A stretch of 64,000 bases of DNA, taken from Brenneria salicis ATCC 15712 = DSM 30166 (GTDB taxonomy: Bacteria; Pseudomonadota; Gammaproteobacteria; Enterobacterales; Enterobacteriaceae). Location: assembly GCF_003315515.1 (NCBI RefSeq), contig NZ_QNRY01000006.1, forward strand, positions 50,133-114,132. Direction: 5' to 3'. The position numbers were made by a program, and so were the translations under genes. Each line of letters opens with the position of its first letter. The first letter of the stretch is position 1. Below, piece after piece: positions 1-10,086 of the stretch. Under the pieces are notes generated by a model. It did no database searches. It saw only the letters and a list, made by a program, of their open reading frames with translations, and was not told where the DNA came from.

Positions 1-1727
1 CGCGACTGGCGCAACTGACTGGCGTTGCCGAAAGCGAGATCTACAAACTACGCGACAAGTTTAATCTGCACCCGGTTTACAAGCGCGTGGATACCTGCGC
101 GGCGGAATTCTCGACCGATACCGCCTACATGTATTCCACTTATGAAGATGAGTGTGAAGCCAACCCAACGCAGGATCGTGAAAAAATCATCGTGCTGGGC
201 GGCGGGCCGAATCGTATCGGCCAGGGCATCGAGTTCGATTACTGCTGCGTACACGCTTCGCTGGCGCTGCGGGAAGACGGTTATGAAACCATCATTGTCA
301 ACTGTAACCCTGAAACCGTTTCTACCGACTACGATACGTCCGATCGCCTCTATTTCGAGCCGGTGACCCTGGAAGACGTACTGGAAATCGTCCGTATCGA
401 AAAACCGAAAGGGGTGATCGTCCAGTATGGCGGGCAGACGCCGCTGAAACTGGCGCGCGCGCTGGAAGCCGCCGGCGTGCCGGTGATTGGCACCAGCCCG
501 GACGCCATTGATCGCGCGGAAGATCGTGAACGTTTCCAACAGGCGGTAAACCGTCTGGGGCTGAAACAACCGGCGAACGCCACGGTAGCCGCGATTGAAG
601 AGGCGGTGGAAAAGGCGCGCGATATCGGTTATCCGCTGGTGGTGCGTCCTTCTTACGTGCTGGGCGGCCGCGCAATGGAAATTGTCTACGATGAAATCGA
701 CTTGCGCCGTTACTTCCAGACCGCCGTCAGCGTCTCCAATGATGCGCCGGTATTGCTGGATCGCTTCCTTGATGATGCGATCGAAGTCGATGTGGATGCC
801 ATCTGTGACGGCGAGCGCGTACTGATTGGCGGCATTATGGAGCACATCGAGCAGGCGGGCGTTCACTCCGGCGACTCAGCCTGCTCTCTGCCTGCCTATA
901 CGCTGAGCAAGGAAATTCAGGACGTGATGCGTCAGCAGGTTGAAAAACTGGCGTTCGAACTTTGCGTGCGTGGTCTGATGAACGTGCAGTTCGCGGTGAA
1001 GGCCAATGAAGTCTACCTGATTGAGGTTAACCCGCGTGCGGCGCGTACCGTGCCCTTCGTTTCCAAAGCGACGGGGATACCGCTGGCGAAAGTGGCTGCT
1101 CGCGTAATGGTGGGGCAGACGCTGGCCCAGCAGGGCGTGACGAAAGAAGTTATCCCGCCGTACTATTCAGTGAAAGAAGTCGTGCTGCCGTTCAACAAGT
1201 TCCCCGGCGTTGACCCGATTCTAGGGCCGGAGATGCGCTCTACCGGTGAGGTGATGGGCGTAGGCCGCACCTTTGCGGAAGCTTTCGCCAAAGCCATGTT
1301 GGGCAGCAATTCGCACATGAAAAAATCCGGGCGTGCGTTGCTGTCGGTGCGTGAGGGCGACAAAGCGCGGGTGGTGGATTTGGCGGTCAAGCTGCTTAAG
1401 CATGGTTTTGAACTGGATGCGACGCACGGTACGGCGATTGAACTGGGCGAAGCCGGTATCAATCCTCGTTTGGTGAATAAGGTGCATGAAGGTCGTCCGC
1501 ACATTCAGGATCGTATCAAAAATGGCGAATATACCTATATCGTCAACACCACGGCTGGTCGTCAGGCGATAGAGGATTCCAAATTGATTCGCCGCAGCGC
1601 GTTGCAGTATAAGGTTCACTACGATACCACCATGAACGGCGGCTTTGCGACGGCAATGTCCTTGACGGCGGATCCGACCGAGAAAGTGACCTCGGTACAG
1701 GAGATGCATGCATTGATTAGGGGTTAA
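1..1727 (+). CDS. carB: Carbamoyl-phosphate synthase large subunit (3' part)
   Basis: The gene enters from the left edge: the frame is open from base 3, and the first residues ([11 protein letters not shown]...) already match the interior of CarB. About 574 C-terminal residues of the usual roughly 1070 are present. They cover the end of the first half, the second ATP-grasp unit that phosphorylates carbamate ([26 protein letters not shown]), and the C-terminal allosteric domain that binds ornithine and UMP. With CarA the enzyme makes carbamoyl phosphate for arginine and pyrimidine synthesis in the cytosol. The internal ATG at 87 is not the start. A terminator follows the stop codon, so this is the end of a carAB operon. 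Confidence 0.97.
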   Translation, partial: RLAQLTGVAESEIYKLRDKFNLHPVYKRVDTCAAEFSTDTAYMYSTYEDECEANPTQDREKIIVLGGGPNRIGQGIEFDYCCVHASLALREDGYETIIVNCNPETVSTDYDTSDRLYFEPVTLEDVLEIVRIEKPKGVIVQYGGQTPLKLARALEAAGVPVIGTSPDAIDRAEDRERFQQAVNRLGLKQPANATVAAIEEAVEKARDIGYPLVVRPSYVLGGRAMEIVYDEIDLRRYFQTAVSVSNDAPVLLDRFLDDAIEVDVDAICDGERVLIGGIMEHIEQAGVHSGDSACSLPAYTLSKEIQDVMRQQVEKLAFELCVRGLMNVQFAVKANEVYLIEVNPRAARTVPFVSKATGIPLAKVAARVMVGQTLAQQGVTKEVIPPYYSVKEVVLPFNKFPGVDPILGPEMRSTGEVMGVGRTFAEAFAKAMLGSNSHMKKSGRALLSVREGDKARVVDLAVKLLKHGFELDATHGTAIELGEAGINPRLVNKVHEGRPHIQDRIKNGEYTYIVNTTAGRQAIEDSKLIRRSALQYKVHYDTTMNGGFATAMSLTADPTEKVTSVQEMHALIRG

Positions 1728-1753
1728 TTAATCGTTAATCCGCGACAGGAAAA

Positions 1754-1785
1754 GCCAGCGTTGGTGATAAACGCTGGCTTTTTTT
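1754..1785 (+). terminator. Intrinsic terminator of carB
   Basis: A 9-bp perfect stem (GCCAGCGTT / AACGCTGGC) with a 7-base loop is followed by seven T. It starts 27 bases after the carB stop and has the standard rho-independent form. Confidence 0.9.
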
Positions 1786-1958
1786 CAGCCATAACGCTTC
1801 ATTTTCTGACATATATTCCTTTCCCCTTTTCTCTCCTGTTTTTTTGCTCGATGCGTTATTTCTCTTTGCCGCTGAATGATCAGAATAATCAACTATACTT
1901 ATTACCATTGTTTGAATTTTTATGTTGTAAAGAACATTTTCAACAATAAGAGGTAAGT

Positions 1959-2891
1959 ATGAGTATTAACGAAAAGAACCACATGGCAACTCAGCAGACA
2001 TTATCGCCACTGACGGGCAAACATCCGTCAGTGGCTTATCCCAAGCCTCCTTTTGAAAGTCAGCCGCAGGAGCCGCCAGGCCTTGCCAGCAAAATGAAAC
2101 CGGTTCCTGATCATGGCGAAAAAAGTTACCGCGGCAGCGGGCGTCTTAATGGTCGTAAAGCACTGGTCACCGGGGGCGATTCCGGGATCGGACGTGCCGT
2201 CGCCATTGCCTACGCCAGAGAAGGCGCGGACGTTGCGATTAATTATTTGCCGGAGGATGAGTCGGATGCGCGGGAAGTGATTGCGCTGATTCAGGCTGAA
2301 GGGCGTATCGCGGTGGCGATACCCGGTGATATTCGCACTGAGGATTTTTGTCTGCGTCTGGTCGATGAGGCGGTTGAAAAACTGGGGGGACTGGACATTC
2401 TGGTGAACAATGCTGGTCGGCAGCAGTATGTGGAATCGATTGACGATCTTACGACAGAAGCCTTTGATGCCACGTTTAAAACCAATGTGTATGCGCCATT
2501 CTGGATCACGAAAGCCGCGATGACCCATTTGCAACCAGGTTCCGTGATCATCAATACCGCATCCGTGCAGGCATTCGATCCCAGCGCGATCCTGCTGGAT
2601 TATGCCCAAACCAAAGCCTGTAACGTCGCTTTTACCAAAGCGTTGGCAAAGCAGGCGGCGGCAAAAGGCATTCGCGTTAATGCGGTGGCGCCGGGGCCTT
2701 ATTGGACGCCGTTGCAACCGAGTGGCGGACAACCGATGGATAAAGTGATGGAGTTTGCTGCTAGCGCGCCATTGGGACGTCCTGGGCAGCCGGTTGAGAT
2801 CGCGCCATTATATGTGACGCTGGCATCGGCGGAATGCAGCTTCGCGTCAGGGCAGGTATGGTGCTCCGATGGCGGTACAGGCACGCTCTGA
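1959..2891 (+). CDS. SDR family oxidoreductase (YghA-like)
   Basis: A 310-residue short-chain dehydrogenase. It has the nucleotide-binding glycine motif TGGDSGIG at 71-78, NNAG at 150-153, a catalytic serine near 202, and the YxxxK pair Tyr215/Lys219. The 60-70 residue polar, proline-rich N-terminal extension before the Rossmann fold is typical of the YghA group, which includes stress-induced NAD(P)-dependent aldehyde or alcohol reductases. The substrate cannot be read from sequence. The start at 1959 has an AGAGG ribosome site 6-7 bases upstream; a second ATG lies eight codons in. The 173 bases between the carB terminator and this gene are AT-rich and hold no other gene I can support. Confidence 0.88.
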   Translation: MSINEKNHMATQQTLSPLTGKHPSVAYPKPPFESQPQEPPGLASKMKPVPDHGEKSYRGSGRLNGRKALVTGGDSGIGRAVAIAYAREGADVAINYLPEDESDAREVIALIQAEGRIAVAIPGDIRTEDFCLRLVDEAVEKLGGLDILVNNAGRQQYVESIDDLTTEAFDATFKTNVYAPFWITKAAMTHLQPGSVIINTASVQAFDPSAILLDYAQTKACNVAFTKALAKQAAAKGIRVNAVAPGPYWTPLQPSGGQPMDKVMEFAASAPLGRPGQPVEIAPLYVTLASAECSFASGQVWCSDGGTGTL

Positions 2892-2904
2892 CGGTTAGCA
2901 GTAG

Positions 2905-2923
2905 GCCCGCTCATTCAGCGGGT
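2905..2923. terminator. Hairpin between convergent genes
   Basis: A 6-bp GC-rich stem (CCCGCT / AGCGGG) with a 5-base loop lies between the stops of two convergent genes. There is no clear T-tract on either side, so termination in both directions is inferred from position and stem only. Confidence 0.4.
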
Positions 2924-2934
2924 CCTGCAATTGC

Positions 2935-3549
2935 TTAACCCAGCGCCACTTTGATACCGAGTGCAATCAAAACCGTACCCAGCAATTTATCCACCAGCTT
3001 TTGCGCCTTTTCCAGACCACGGCGCACCGGACCGCTTTGAAAAATAATCACCAGCAACGGCCACCAGATTACCGATAATCCCCAAATAATCATGGCGTAC
3101 CAGAGCTTTTCGCCAACGCCGGAATCCGTGCTCAACACCTGAGTAAATACCGCCAGGAAGAACAGTGTCGCTTTGGGGTTGAGCAGATTGCATAAATAAC
3201 CTTGTAAAAAGGCTTTTTTCAGGCTGACGTGTTGTTTCGTGACATTTGATACCGCCATTTTACTTTCGCCACGGGAAAGCAGCGCCAGGATCCCCACCCA
3301 GATCAGATAAGCGGCGCCCGCATATTTCAGTAGGTTGAACAGCCACGGCGTGGTGGTGATCATCACCGCCAATCCAGCAACGCAGTATGCCATGTGCGTC
3401 GCCACGCCGCAGACCACGCCAAATGCGGTCATCAACGCGGCAATGCGTGGATAACGCGCGGCATTTTTGATCACCAGAAAAAAATCAGGACCGGGAGAAA
3501 GCATACCTAAAGTGGCAATTGTGGCGACAAATAATGACGTTTCTAACAT
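2935..3549 (-). CDS. LysE/RhtB family amino-acid exporter
   Basis: A 204-residue inner-membrane protein with about six hydrophobic segments. It has the family's N-terminal pattern (GMLSPGPDFFLVIKNA, residues 15-30) and the conserved NLLNPKATLFF near the middle. LysE/RhtB proteins export amino acids or related small molecules; the substrate here is unknown. I use the ATG at 3549 because MLETSLFVATIATLGM is the normal family N-terminus. A reading that starts at 3627 adds 26 residues with no membrane character. It is convergent with the SDR gene and divergent from yjjP. Confidence 0.88.
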   Translation of the reverse strand: MLETSLFVATIATLGMLSPGPDFFLVIKNAARYPRIAALMTAFGVVCGVATHMAYCVAGLAVMITTTPWLFNLLKYAGAAYLIWVGILALLSRGESKMAVSNVTKQHVSLKKAFLQGYLCNLLNPKATLFFLAVFTQVLSTDSGVGEKLWYAMIIWGLSVIWWPLLVIIFQSGPVRRGLEKAQKLVDKLLGTVLIALGIKVALG

Positions 3550-3712
3550 GATCTGTTCCAGATGGATAAAATAGAGAGCGTGAACGCGTAGAATGATAGC
3601 GGCAGAATCACGAATTGGCATCTTCATTATTGGCTATTGCCAGACAATATGTTAACAAGTCTCCTTTCTTTATTTAGGGATTTTTTCCGTGGTTCAGGAT
3701 CGGGATAAAAAC

Positions 3713-4489
3713 ATGGTCAGTGAAACATCACAGCAACGGGAGATTACCCGGCTGTGCATTCAGTGCGCGCTTTTGCTGTTACAACACGGCGCGGAAAGTA
3801 TGGTGGTAGAAAAGTTGTCTTCCCGGCTTGGCATGGCATTGGGCGTTGATAGCGTTGAGACGTCGATCTCGGCAAATGCCATCGTACTGAGCACCATCAT
3901 TCAGGGACATTGCCTGACATCCACGCGAAAGAATGTTGATCGCGGCATCAACATGCATGTGGTGACGGAAGTGCAACATGCGGTGATTATGGCTGAGCAC
4001 AGATTGCTGGATGCGGCGGGGGTGGAAAAACGCTTTTCCCACATCAAGCCGCTGCGCTATCCACGTTGGTTGATGGTGTCTATTGTGGCGCTTTCCTGTG
4101 GTTGTTTCAGCCGCTTAAATGGCGGCGGATGGGATGCTTTTGTCGTTACGATGATTGCCAGCGGTCTGGCGATGTATGTCAGACAGGTTTTTACCGCCCG
4201 GCACATGAACCCGATGATTAACTTTTGTATTACGGCGTTCGTGGCGACCTCAGCGTCGGGATTGTTGATGAAGCTTTCCGTTTTTCAACAGACGTCAACC
4301 GTGGCGATGGCCGCCAGCATCCTGCTGTTGGTTCCCGGTTTTCCACTGATCAACGCGGTGGCCGACATGTTTAAAGGTCATGTCAACACCGGGCTGGCGC
4401 GCTGGACGGTAGCCAGCCTGCTAACACTGGCTACCTGTATCGGCGTGGTGATGGCGCTAGCGCTGTGGGGGTTACGCGGATGGGCTTAA
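3713..4489 (+). CDS. yjjP: ThrE-family exporter subunit YjjP
   Basis: The 258-residue protein matches E. coli YjjP: a cytosolic N-terminal domain ([18 protein letters not shown]) and about five C-terminal membrane segments with [19 protein letters not shown]. YjjP and YjjB are the long and short halves of a split ThrE-type exporter; in E. coli the pair has been linked to succinate export. The ATG at 3713 gives the E. coli length. A GTG at 3689 with AGGGA upstream would add eight residues and cannot be excluded. The coding end overlaps yjjB, so the two are translated together. In E. coli this pair is at another locus, next to the dnaTC genes. Confidence 0.9.
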   Translation: MVSETSQQREITRLCIQCALLLLQHGAESMVVEKLSSRLGMALGVDSVETSISANAIVLSTIIQGHCLTSTRKNVDRGINMHVVTEVQHAVIMAEHRLLDAAGVEKRFSHIKPLRYPRWLMVSIVALSCGCFSRLNGGGWDAFVVTMIASGLAMYVRQVFTARHMNPMINFCITAFVATSASGLLMKLSVFQQTSTVAMAASILLLVPGFPLINAVADMFKGHVNTGLARWTVASLLTLATCIGVVMALALWGLRGWA

Positions 4490-4950
4490 CGTTGCTGTGG
4501 GCGCTGTTGCAGGATATGGCTTTATCGGCTGTGCCGGCGTTGGGGTTCGCCATGGTCTTCAATGTCCCGGTCAAAGCGCTACGCTATTGCGCGGCATTGG
4601 GGGCGTTGGGGCATGGCGTGCGGTTTATCGCCATGCACTTCGGTTTGAATATTGAATGGGCCTCGTTTCTGGCGGCGATCACCATAGGCGTCATCGGCAT
4701 TCGCTGGTCTCGCTGGTTACTGGCGCATCCCAAAGTGTTTACTGTCGCGGCGGTCATTCCCATGTTTCCGGGGATCTCGGCCTATACCGCTATGATTTCC
4801 CTGGTGGAAATTTCGCATCTTGGTTACAGCGAAGAATTGATGAGCGTCATGGTGACCAATTTTCTCAAGGCCAGTTTTATTGTCGGCGCGCTGTCGATCG
4901 GATTGTCTCTGCCGGGAATATGGCTGTATCGCAAACGTCCGGGCGTGTAG
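4480..4950 (+). CDS. yjjB: ThrE-family exporter subunit YjjB
   Basis: A 156-residue membrane protein matching E. coli YjjB over its length, including [33 protein letters not shown] and the C-terminal GIWLYRKRP. It overlaps yjjP by 10 bases. The ATG at 4480 fits the E. coli N-terminus; a GTG at 4465 would add five residues. It should form one inner-membrane complex with YjjP. Confidence 0.9.
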   Translation: MGLTLLWALLQDMALSAVPALGFAMVFNVPVKALRYCAALGALGHGVRFIAMHFGLNIEWASFLAAITIGVIGIRWSRWLLAHPKVFTVAAVIPMFPGISAYTAMISLVEISHLGYSEELMSVMVTNFLKASFIVGALSIGLSLPGIWLYRKRPGV

Positions 4951-5057
4951 TTTGCGTCGGAGCGTTCTTATATTGCGTTTGCGTTGAGCATCCGTATCGA
5001 CGAGTGAGAGGGCTTTACGTATAGTGTCAGCAATTTTCTGACCTACAGGGTTTCACC

Positions 5058-5540
5058 ATGGTTATTAGTTTGATTGCTGCATTGGCGGTGGATCGCGTGA
5101 TCGGCATGGAAAATGCCATGCCGTGGCATTTACCGGCTGATTTGGCGTGGTTTAAGCGCCATACACAAGGTAAGCCTATCGTCATGGGGCGCAATACTTT
5201 TCGCTCTATTGGTCAGCCATTGCCGGGCAGACATAATATTGTCGTCAGCCGGCGGCCCGGCGATGATGATCGCGTGACCTGGGTCGCTTCGCTGGATGAG
5301 GCGCTGGCCGCCGCGGGTGAGGTGGAAGAAGTGATGATCATTGGCGGCGGCAGTATCTATCAGCAGATGTTGCCCAAGGCGCATCGTCTGTATCTGACCC
5401 ACATTGATGCCGAAGTGGAAGGCGATACGCATTTCCCGGATTACGAACCTGATGAGTGGCTTTCTACTTTCAGCGAGTTTTATGATGCGGATGAAAGCAA
5501 TTCACACAGCTATTGTTTTGAGATTTTAGCGCGCCGATAG
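5058..5540 (+). CDS. folA: Dihydrofolate reductase
   Basis: A 160-residue type I DHFR, nearly colinear with the 159-residue E. coli enzyme. Visible motifs are [20 protein letters not shown] (with the active-site Asp at position 28), [31 protein letters not shown] and the C-terminal [15 protein letters not shown]. It reduces dihydrofolate to tetrahydrofolate with NADPH in the cytosol and is the target of trimethoprim. The gene stands alone, with its own upstream gap of about 100 bases and a terminator behind it, as in E. coli where it precedes the divergent apaH cluster. Confidence 0.98.
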   Translation: MVISLIAALAVDRVIGMENAMPWHLPADLAWFKRHTQGKPIVMGRNTFRSIGQPLPGRHNIVVSRRPGDDDRVTWVASLDEALAAAGEVEEVMIIGGGSIYQQMLPKAHRLYLTHIDAEVEGDTHFPDYEPDEWLSTFSEFYDADESNSHSYCFEILARR

Positions 5541-5569
5541 AGTCTTTGATTTTTCTGCTCCGCTACGTG

Positions 5570-5594
5570 AACCCGCTATTATGGCGGGTTTTTG
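5570..5594 (+). terminator. Intrinsic terminator of folA
   Basis: A 6-bp stem ACCCGC / GCGGGT with a 7-base loop is followed by a T-rich tract, 30 bases after the folA stop. It lies in the gap where folA and apaH converge. Confidence 0.75.
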
Positions 5595-5654
5595 TTGGAT
5601 TGAGCGCTAATAACACCAGTGCGGATACCGGAAGAGGGCAGCAAAGCGGTCAAT

Positions 5655-6491
5655 TTAATCGGTGGTGTCCACTTGCGGGGATGACAGGAATTTTTGCGTG
5701 AAATAGCGCTTGTCTTCCCAACGCAGCATGGTCAGTTTACCGCCCCAGCAGCAGCCGGTATCCAGCGCGTAGATGTTCTCCGGCGTGCCTTTTCCCTCCA
5801 GCGAAGCCCAGTGACCGAAAGCGATGGCATATTCCGCGGCGATTTTACCGGGTAGTTCGAACCAGGGTTTCAGTAGGGACGGCGCTTTATTGGGCGGTTC
5901 TTTGCACAGCATGTCCAACTGACCGCCTGAGAAGCAGTAGCGCATGCGGGTAAAAACATTGGTGCTGAAGCGTAGACGAGGCAGACCGCTGAGTTCAGGC
6001 AGCCAGTGGTTCGGCATATCGCCGTACATGGTATCCAGAAACAGAGGATAGCTATCGCTGCTGAGGATGGATTCCACTTCGCGAGCGCACATTTTCGCCG
6101 TTTCCAGATCCCACTGTGGAGTGATGCCTGCATGGGCCATCACCAACTTTGAATCGTCATCGATCTGCAACAGCGGTTGTTTACGCAGCCAGTTAATCAA
6201 TTCGTCCGCATCCGCTGCCGCCAGCAACGGCGCCAGGCGATCTTTAGGCTTGCTGCGGCTGATCCCGGCATATACAGCCAGTAAATGCAGATCGTGATTA
6301 CCCAGAACAAGACGAACGGCTGGGCCAAGTGAACGAACAAAACGCAGCACGCCAAGCGAATCGGGACCGCGCGCCACCAGATCGCCCGTTAGCCACAAGG
6401 TATCTTGCTCAGGATGAAAGGAAACTTGCGCCAATAGCGCCTGAAGTTCAGCTAAACAACCGTGAACATCGCCAACTAAATAGGTAGACAT
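5655..6491 (-). CDS. apaH: Bis(5'-nucleosyl)-tetraphosphatase, symmetrical (ApaH)
   Basis: A 278-residue calcineurin-like phosphoesterase. The metal-binding signature is complete: GDVHG (7-11), [10 protein letters not shown] (36-45) and GNHDLH (64-69). ApaH splits Ap4A into two ADP and, as an RNA decapping enzyme, removes nucleoside-tetraphosphate caps. It is the last gene of the minus-strand cluster lptD-surA-pdxA-rsmA-apaG-apaH, two bases after the apaG stop, in the E. coli order. The length is close to the family norm (about 280). Confidence 0.97.
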   Translation of the reverse strand: MSTYLVGDVHGCLAELQALLAQVSFHPEQDTLWLTGDLVARGPDSLGVLRFVRSLGPAVRLVLGNHDLHLLAVYAGISRSKPKDRLAPLLAAADADELINWLRKQPLLQIDDDSKLVMAHAGITPQWDLETAKMCAREVESILSSDSYPLFLDTMYGDMPNHWLPELSGLPRLRFSTNVFTRMRYCFSGGQLDMLCKEPPNKAPSLLKPWFELPGKIAAEYAIAFGHWASLEGKGTPENIYALDTGCCWGGKLTMLRWEDKRYFTQKFLSSPQVDTTD

Positions 6492-6493
6492 AA

Positions 6494-6871
6494 TTAATGT
6501 ATCAGTGAAGAGATTGCCAGACGAAAGACAGGGATGCCGACCTGGAATGTGTCGCCTTGATGATCAATCATCTGGTAGTGGCCTTCCATTGTCCCCAGCG
6601 GGGTTTCCAGCACGGTGCCGCTGGTATATTGAAATTCCTCGCCGGGGGGGATCAGCGGTTGTTCACCGACCACGCCCTCGCCCTGAACTTCCGTTTGACG
6701 CCCATTGGCATTGGTAATGAGCCAGTAGCGGCCAAGCAAACGCACCGGATGCCGCCCCAGATTGCGGACAGTGATCGTATAGGCAAAGACAAAACGCTCT
6801 TCATCCGGCTGTGACTGTGACTCGACGTAGAAACTTTGAACCTGTACACAAACACGGGGCTCATTAATCAT
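6494..6871 (-). CDS. apaG: ApaG (Co2+/Mg2+ efflux-associated protein)
   Basis: A 125-residue protein of the ApaG/DUF525 immunoglobulin-like fold, colinear with E. coli ApaG ([44 protein letters not shown]). Its precise role is unsettled; E. coli and Salmonella data link it to Co2+ and Mg2+ homeostasis. The start is a GTG-ATG tandem. I chose the ATG at 6871 because it gives the E. coli length; the GTG at 6874 adds one residue. It sits between rsmA and apaH in the same operon. Confidence 0.95.
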   Translation of the reverse strand: MINEPRVCVQVQSFYVESQSQPDEERFVFAYTITVRNLGRHPVRLLGRYWLITNANGRQTEVQGEGVVGEQPLIPPGEEFQYTSGTVLETPLGTMEGHYQMIDHQGDTFQVGIPVFRLAISSLIH

Positions 6872-6885
6872 CACAACGACTCCAG

Positions 6886-7704
6886 TTATTCCTGTGTGGC
6901 AGGATGCCCGGTCAACCAGTTAGCCAACCGACAATATTGCTCGACAGTGACATTTTCTGCCCGACAGCCCGGATCAACACCCAGTTCAGTCAACTGTTCC
7001 GGGGTAAAAAGATTACCCAGACTGTTACGCAGTGTTTTTCTGCGCTGGATAAAAGCTTCTGTCGTGAGCCGGCTTAATACACGAATATCTTTTACCGGAT
7101 AAGGAACCTCGTCATGAGGCACCAGACGCACCACGGCGGAATCCACTTTGGGGGCTGGCTTGAACGCGGTAGGCGGGACTTCCAGCACCGGGATGATCTG
7201 ACAGTAATACTGCGCCATCACGCTCAGACGACCATAAGCCTTGTTGTTCGGTCCGGCAACCAGACGGTTAACCACTTCTTTCTGCAACATAAAATGCATG
7301 TCGCGGATAGACTGAGTATAGCGGAACAGATGGAACATCAATGGCGTCGAAATATTATACGGTAAATTGCCGAATACGCGCAGCGGTTGTCCGGCTTGCT
7401 CTGCCAGATCTGAAAAATCGATCGTCATCGCGTCCTGCTGAATAATGGTCAGCTTATTTTGCAGCGTCGGATGCGTTTCCAGCCGGGCCGCCAGATCCCG
7501 ATCCAATTCGATCACCGTAAAACGGTCAATACGTTCGCCAACTGGCGCCGTCAGCGCGCCGAGACCGGGGCCGATCTCCACGATGGCCTCTCCGCGCTGC
7601 GGATGAATGGCGGAAACTATACTGTCGATCACGAAATGATCGCTTAAAAAGTTTTGCCCAAAGCGTTTACGGGCGAAGTGACCTTGGTGTACTCGATTAT
7701 TCAT
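6886..7704 (-). CDS. rsmA: 16S rRNA dimethyladenosine transferase (KsgA)
   Basis: A 272-residue RNA adenine dimethylase. It has the N-terminal RKRFGQNFL, the SAM-binding EIGPGLG (43-49), the acidic VIELDRDLA of motif II, and the catalytic NLPYN motif (113-117). It dimethylates A1518 and A1519 of 16S rRNA late in 30S assembly; loss gives kasugamycin resistance. It overlaps pdxA by 8 bases, so translational coupling is likely. Confidence 0.98.
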   Translation of the reverse strand: MNNRVHQGHFARKRFGQNFLSDHFVIDSIVSAIHPQRGEAIVEIGPGLGALTAPVGERIDRFTVIELDRDLAARLETHPTLQNKLTIIQQDAMTIDFSDLAEQAGQPLRVFGNLPYNISTPLMFHLFRYTQSIRDMHFMLQKEVVNRLVAGPNNKAYGRLSVMAQYYCQIIPVLEVPPTAFKPAPKVDSAVVRLVPHDEVPYPVKDIRVLSRLTTEAFIQRRKTLRNSLGNLFTPEQLTELGVDPGCRAENVTVEQYCRLANWLTGHPATQE

Positions 7705-8698
7705 TAATATGTTTTATCATTTTGATGGCAAGATTTAATGCCGTGGTAAAGCTGCCGTGATCGGCGCGGCCCGTGGCGGCAAGCTCAAGCGCCGTGCCAT
7801 GATCGACTGAGGTGCGGATAAACGGCAGCCCCAGCGTAATATTGACCGCGCGGCCAAAGCCCTGATATTTCAGCACCGGCAGGCCCTGATCGTGATACAT
7901 CGCCAGTACCGCATCCGCATGTTGCAGATATTTTGGCTGGAAGAGCGTGTCCGCAGGCAGCGGACCAATGAGCGTCATACCCTGTCGGCGCAGTTCGTCC
8001 AGCGCGGGGGTAATGATATCTAATTCTTCACGGCCCATGTGACCGCCTTCGCCGGCATGCGGATTCAGGCCGCATACATAAATCCGCGGCTGAGCCAGCC
8101 CAAACCTGGCTTGCAGGTCGCGATGCAAAATAGTGATGACTTCATGCAGACTTTGCCGGGTAATCGCGCCTGAAACTTCAGATAACGGCAAATGGGTTGT
8201 CGCCAGCGCGACCCGTAATTCTTCCGTCGCCAGCATCATGACAACCCGCTCACAAGCACTGCGTTCGGCGAAAAATTCGGTATGACCGCTAAACGTTATG
8301 CCGGTATCGTTAATAATGCCTTTATGCACCGGCCCGGTAACCAGCGCCGCAAATTCGCCGCTCAGACAACCATCGCATGCCCGCGCCAGCGTCTCAATAA
8401 CGTAGCCGCTGTTGTTGACGTTAAGTTGGCCTGCAATCGCCGTTGCCGGTGTGGTAACCGGCAGGATGGTTAAACTTCCCGCCGCTTGTCTTACGGCAGA
8501 TTGTGCCGGCTGGTAGTGATGCAAGGTGAGCGGCAAACTTAATTGTAATGCACGGCTTAACAACAGATCAGGATCGGCGCACACCACCAATTCAGCCGGC
8601 CATGACTGTTGCGCCAGGGCAATGACCAAATCGGGGCCAATCCCGGCGGGTTCGCCGGGAGTGATCACGATGCGCGGGATATCGCTCTCTGTCTGCAT
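7697..8698 (-). CDS. pdxA: 4-hydroxythreonine-4-phosphate dehydrogenase
   Basis: A 333-residue PdxA with the N-terminal [14 protein letters not shown], the substrate loop [12 protein letters not shown] followed by SGHTEFFAE, and the metal-binding [11 protein letters not shown] and [11 protein letters not shown] histidines. It oxidises 4-phosphohydroxy-L-threonine in the DXP-dependent pyridoxal phosphate pathway, using NAD and a divalent metal. It abuts surA (start shares a base with the surA stop) and overlaps rsmA, as in E. coli. Confidence 0.97.
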   Translation of the reverse strand: MQTESDIPRIVITPGEPAGIGPDLVIALAQQSWPAELVVCADPDLLLSRALQLSLPLTLHHYQPAQSAVRQAAGSLTILPVTTPATAIAGQLNVNNSGYVIETLARACDGCLSGEFAALVTGPVHKGIINDTGITFSGHTEFFAERSACERVVMMLATEELRVALATTHLPLSEVSGAITRQSLHEVITILHRDLQARFGLAQPRIYVCGLNPHAGEGGHMGREELDIITPALDELRRQGMTLIGPLPADTLFQPKYLQHADAVLAMYHDQGLPVLKYQGFGRAVNITLGLPFIRTSVDHGTALELAATGRADHGSFTTALNLAIKMIKHINE

Positions 8699-9990
8699 CA
8701 GTTTGCGCCATTAATGATTTTCACGTAAGCCGCAGCACGCTGCTCCTGCATCCAGGTTTGCGCTTCTTCGGCGAATTTACGATTAAAGATCATCCGGTAT
8801 GCCTGTTCTTTTTGGGCCGCATCGGTTTTATCGACCTGGCGGGCATCCAGCAACTGGATCAAATGCCAGCCGAAAGAGGAATGCACCGGTTGACTGATTT
8901 CGCCTTTTTGCAGCTTCAACAATGCATCACGAAACGCGGGATCGTACATATCCGGCGATGCCCAGCCAAGATCGCCGCCCTGATTGGCGGAACCGGGATC
9001 TTGTGAAAGCTGTTTAGCTTGGTTGGCGAAGTCCGTCGCGCCGCTCTTGATCTGCTGCGCCACCTCTTCCAGTCTGGCCTTGGCCTGGATGTCGGTCATC
9101 ACCACCGAAGGTCTCAGCAGGATATGACGGACATGCATTTCCGTGACTGACACGGTTTTATCGCTGCCGCGAATATCGTTAACCCGTAGAATATGGAAAC
9201 CCACGCCTGAGCGGATCGGGCCGATGATCTGACCTTTCTGCGCCTGAGTCAGTCTGTCAGCAAACAGCGTCGGGATTTCCTGCAACTTGCCCCATCCCAT
9301 TTGTCCGCCTTGCAGCGCCTGAGAGTCAGCGGAGTAGGTGATCGCCAGTTTGCCGAAGTCGGCGCCTTCATTGAGTTGTTTTACCAGTGAATCAGCCAGC
9401 GTTTCCGCTTCATCCACCTGCTGCTGGCTGGGATTTTCCGGCAAAGGGAGTAGGATATGGCTCAGGTTTAACTCATCGTCCACACCGGTCTGGTTGGCAA
9501 TCTGCTTAGACAGCGTATCCACTTCCTGCGGTAAAACCGTGACGCGACGACGAACTTCATTATTGCGAACTTCCGCAATCAGCATCTCTTTGCGGATCTG
9601 GTTGCGGTACGTGTTGTAGTTCAGTCCTTCGTAAGCCAACTGGCTTTTTAACTGATCAACCGTCAGCCGGTTCTGCGCCGCAATGTTGGCGATAGACCGC
9701 TCCAACTGTTCATCCGTAACTTGAATGCCCATGCGCTGCGCCATTTGCAGAATGATGTTATCCATGATCAGGCGCTCGGTGATTTGATGGCGCAATGTCG
9801 CGTCATCCGGCAGTTGTTGTCCTGCCTGTTGAGCATTCAACTTCACCGACTGAAAGAGGCTGTTGACGTCACTTTCCAACACGACGCTGTTATCCACTAC
9901 CGCCGCGACTTTATCGACCACCTGTGGTGCTGCGAACGCGGTAGAGGCACTCAGCGCCACTCCGAGAATAAGCGTTCTCCAGTTATTCAT
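8698..9990 (-). CDS. surA: Periplasmic chaperone / peptidyl-prolyl isomerase SurA
   Basis: A 430-residue protein with a clear Sec signal ([20 protein letters not shown]). After it come the SurA N-terminal helical domain, two parvulin domains (about 170-270 and 285-380, each with a GWG/GWA...F core), and a short C-terminal helix. SurA takes unfolded outer-membrane proteins, among them LptD, through the periplasm to the BAM complex. Its place directly after lptD puts the chaperone in one operon with a major client. Confidence 0.97.
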   Translation of the reverse strand: MNNWRTLILGVALSASTAFAAPQVVDKVAAVVDNSVVLESDVNSLFQSVKLNAQQAGQQLPDDATLRHQITERLIMDNIILQMAQRMGIQVTDEQLERSIANIAAQNRLTVDQLKSQLAYEGLNYNTYRNQIRKEMLIAEVRNNEVRRRVTVLPQEVDTLSKQIANQTGVDDELNLSHILLPLPENPSQQQVDEAETLADSLVKQLNEGADFGKLAITYSADSQALQGGQMGWGKLQEIPTLFADRLTQAQKGQIIGPIRSGVGFHILRVNDIRGSDKTVSVTEMHVRHILLRPSVVMTDIQAKARLEEVAQQIKSGATDFANQAKQLSQDPGSANQGGDLGWASPDMYDPAFRDALLKLQKGEISQPVHSSFGWHLIQLLDARQVDKTDAAQKEQAYRMIFNRKFAEEAQTWMQEQRAAAYVKIINGAN

Positions 9991-10086
9991 ACCTTTCCCA
10001 TTATCTCATCCGCAAGGCGGGTTAAAAGTTTCATTGATACAACTGGTCTGTTGCATCCACACCGACGCATACGCGCTGTACGGCTG

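Noticed and set aside
48..866. Long minus-strand reading frame opposite carB
   Set aside because: It is the antisense of a strongly conserved coding region; it has no ribosome site and no recognisable protein.
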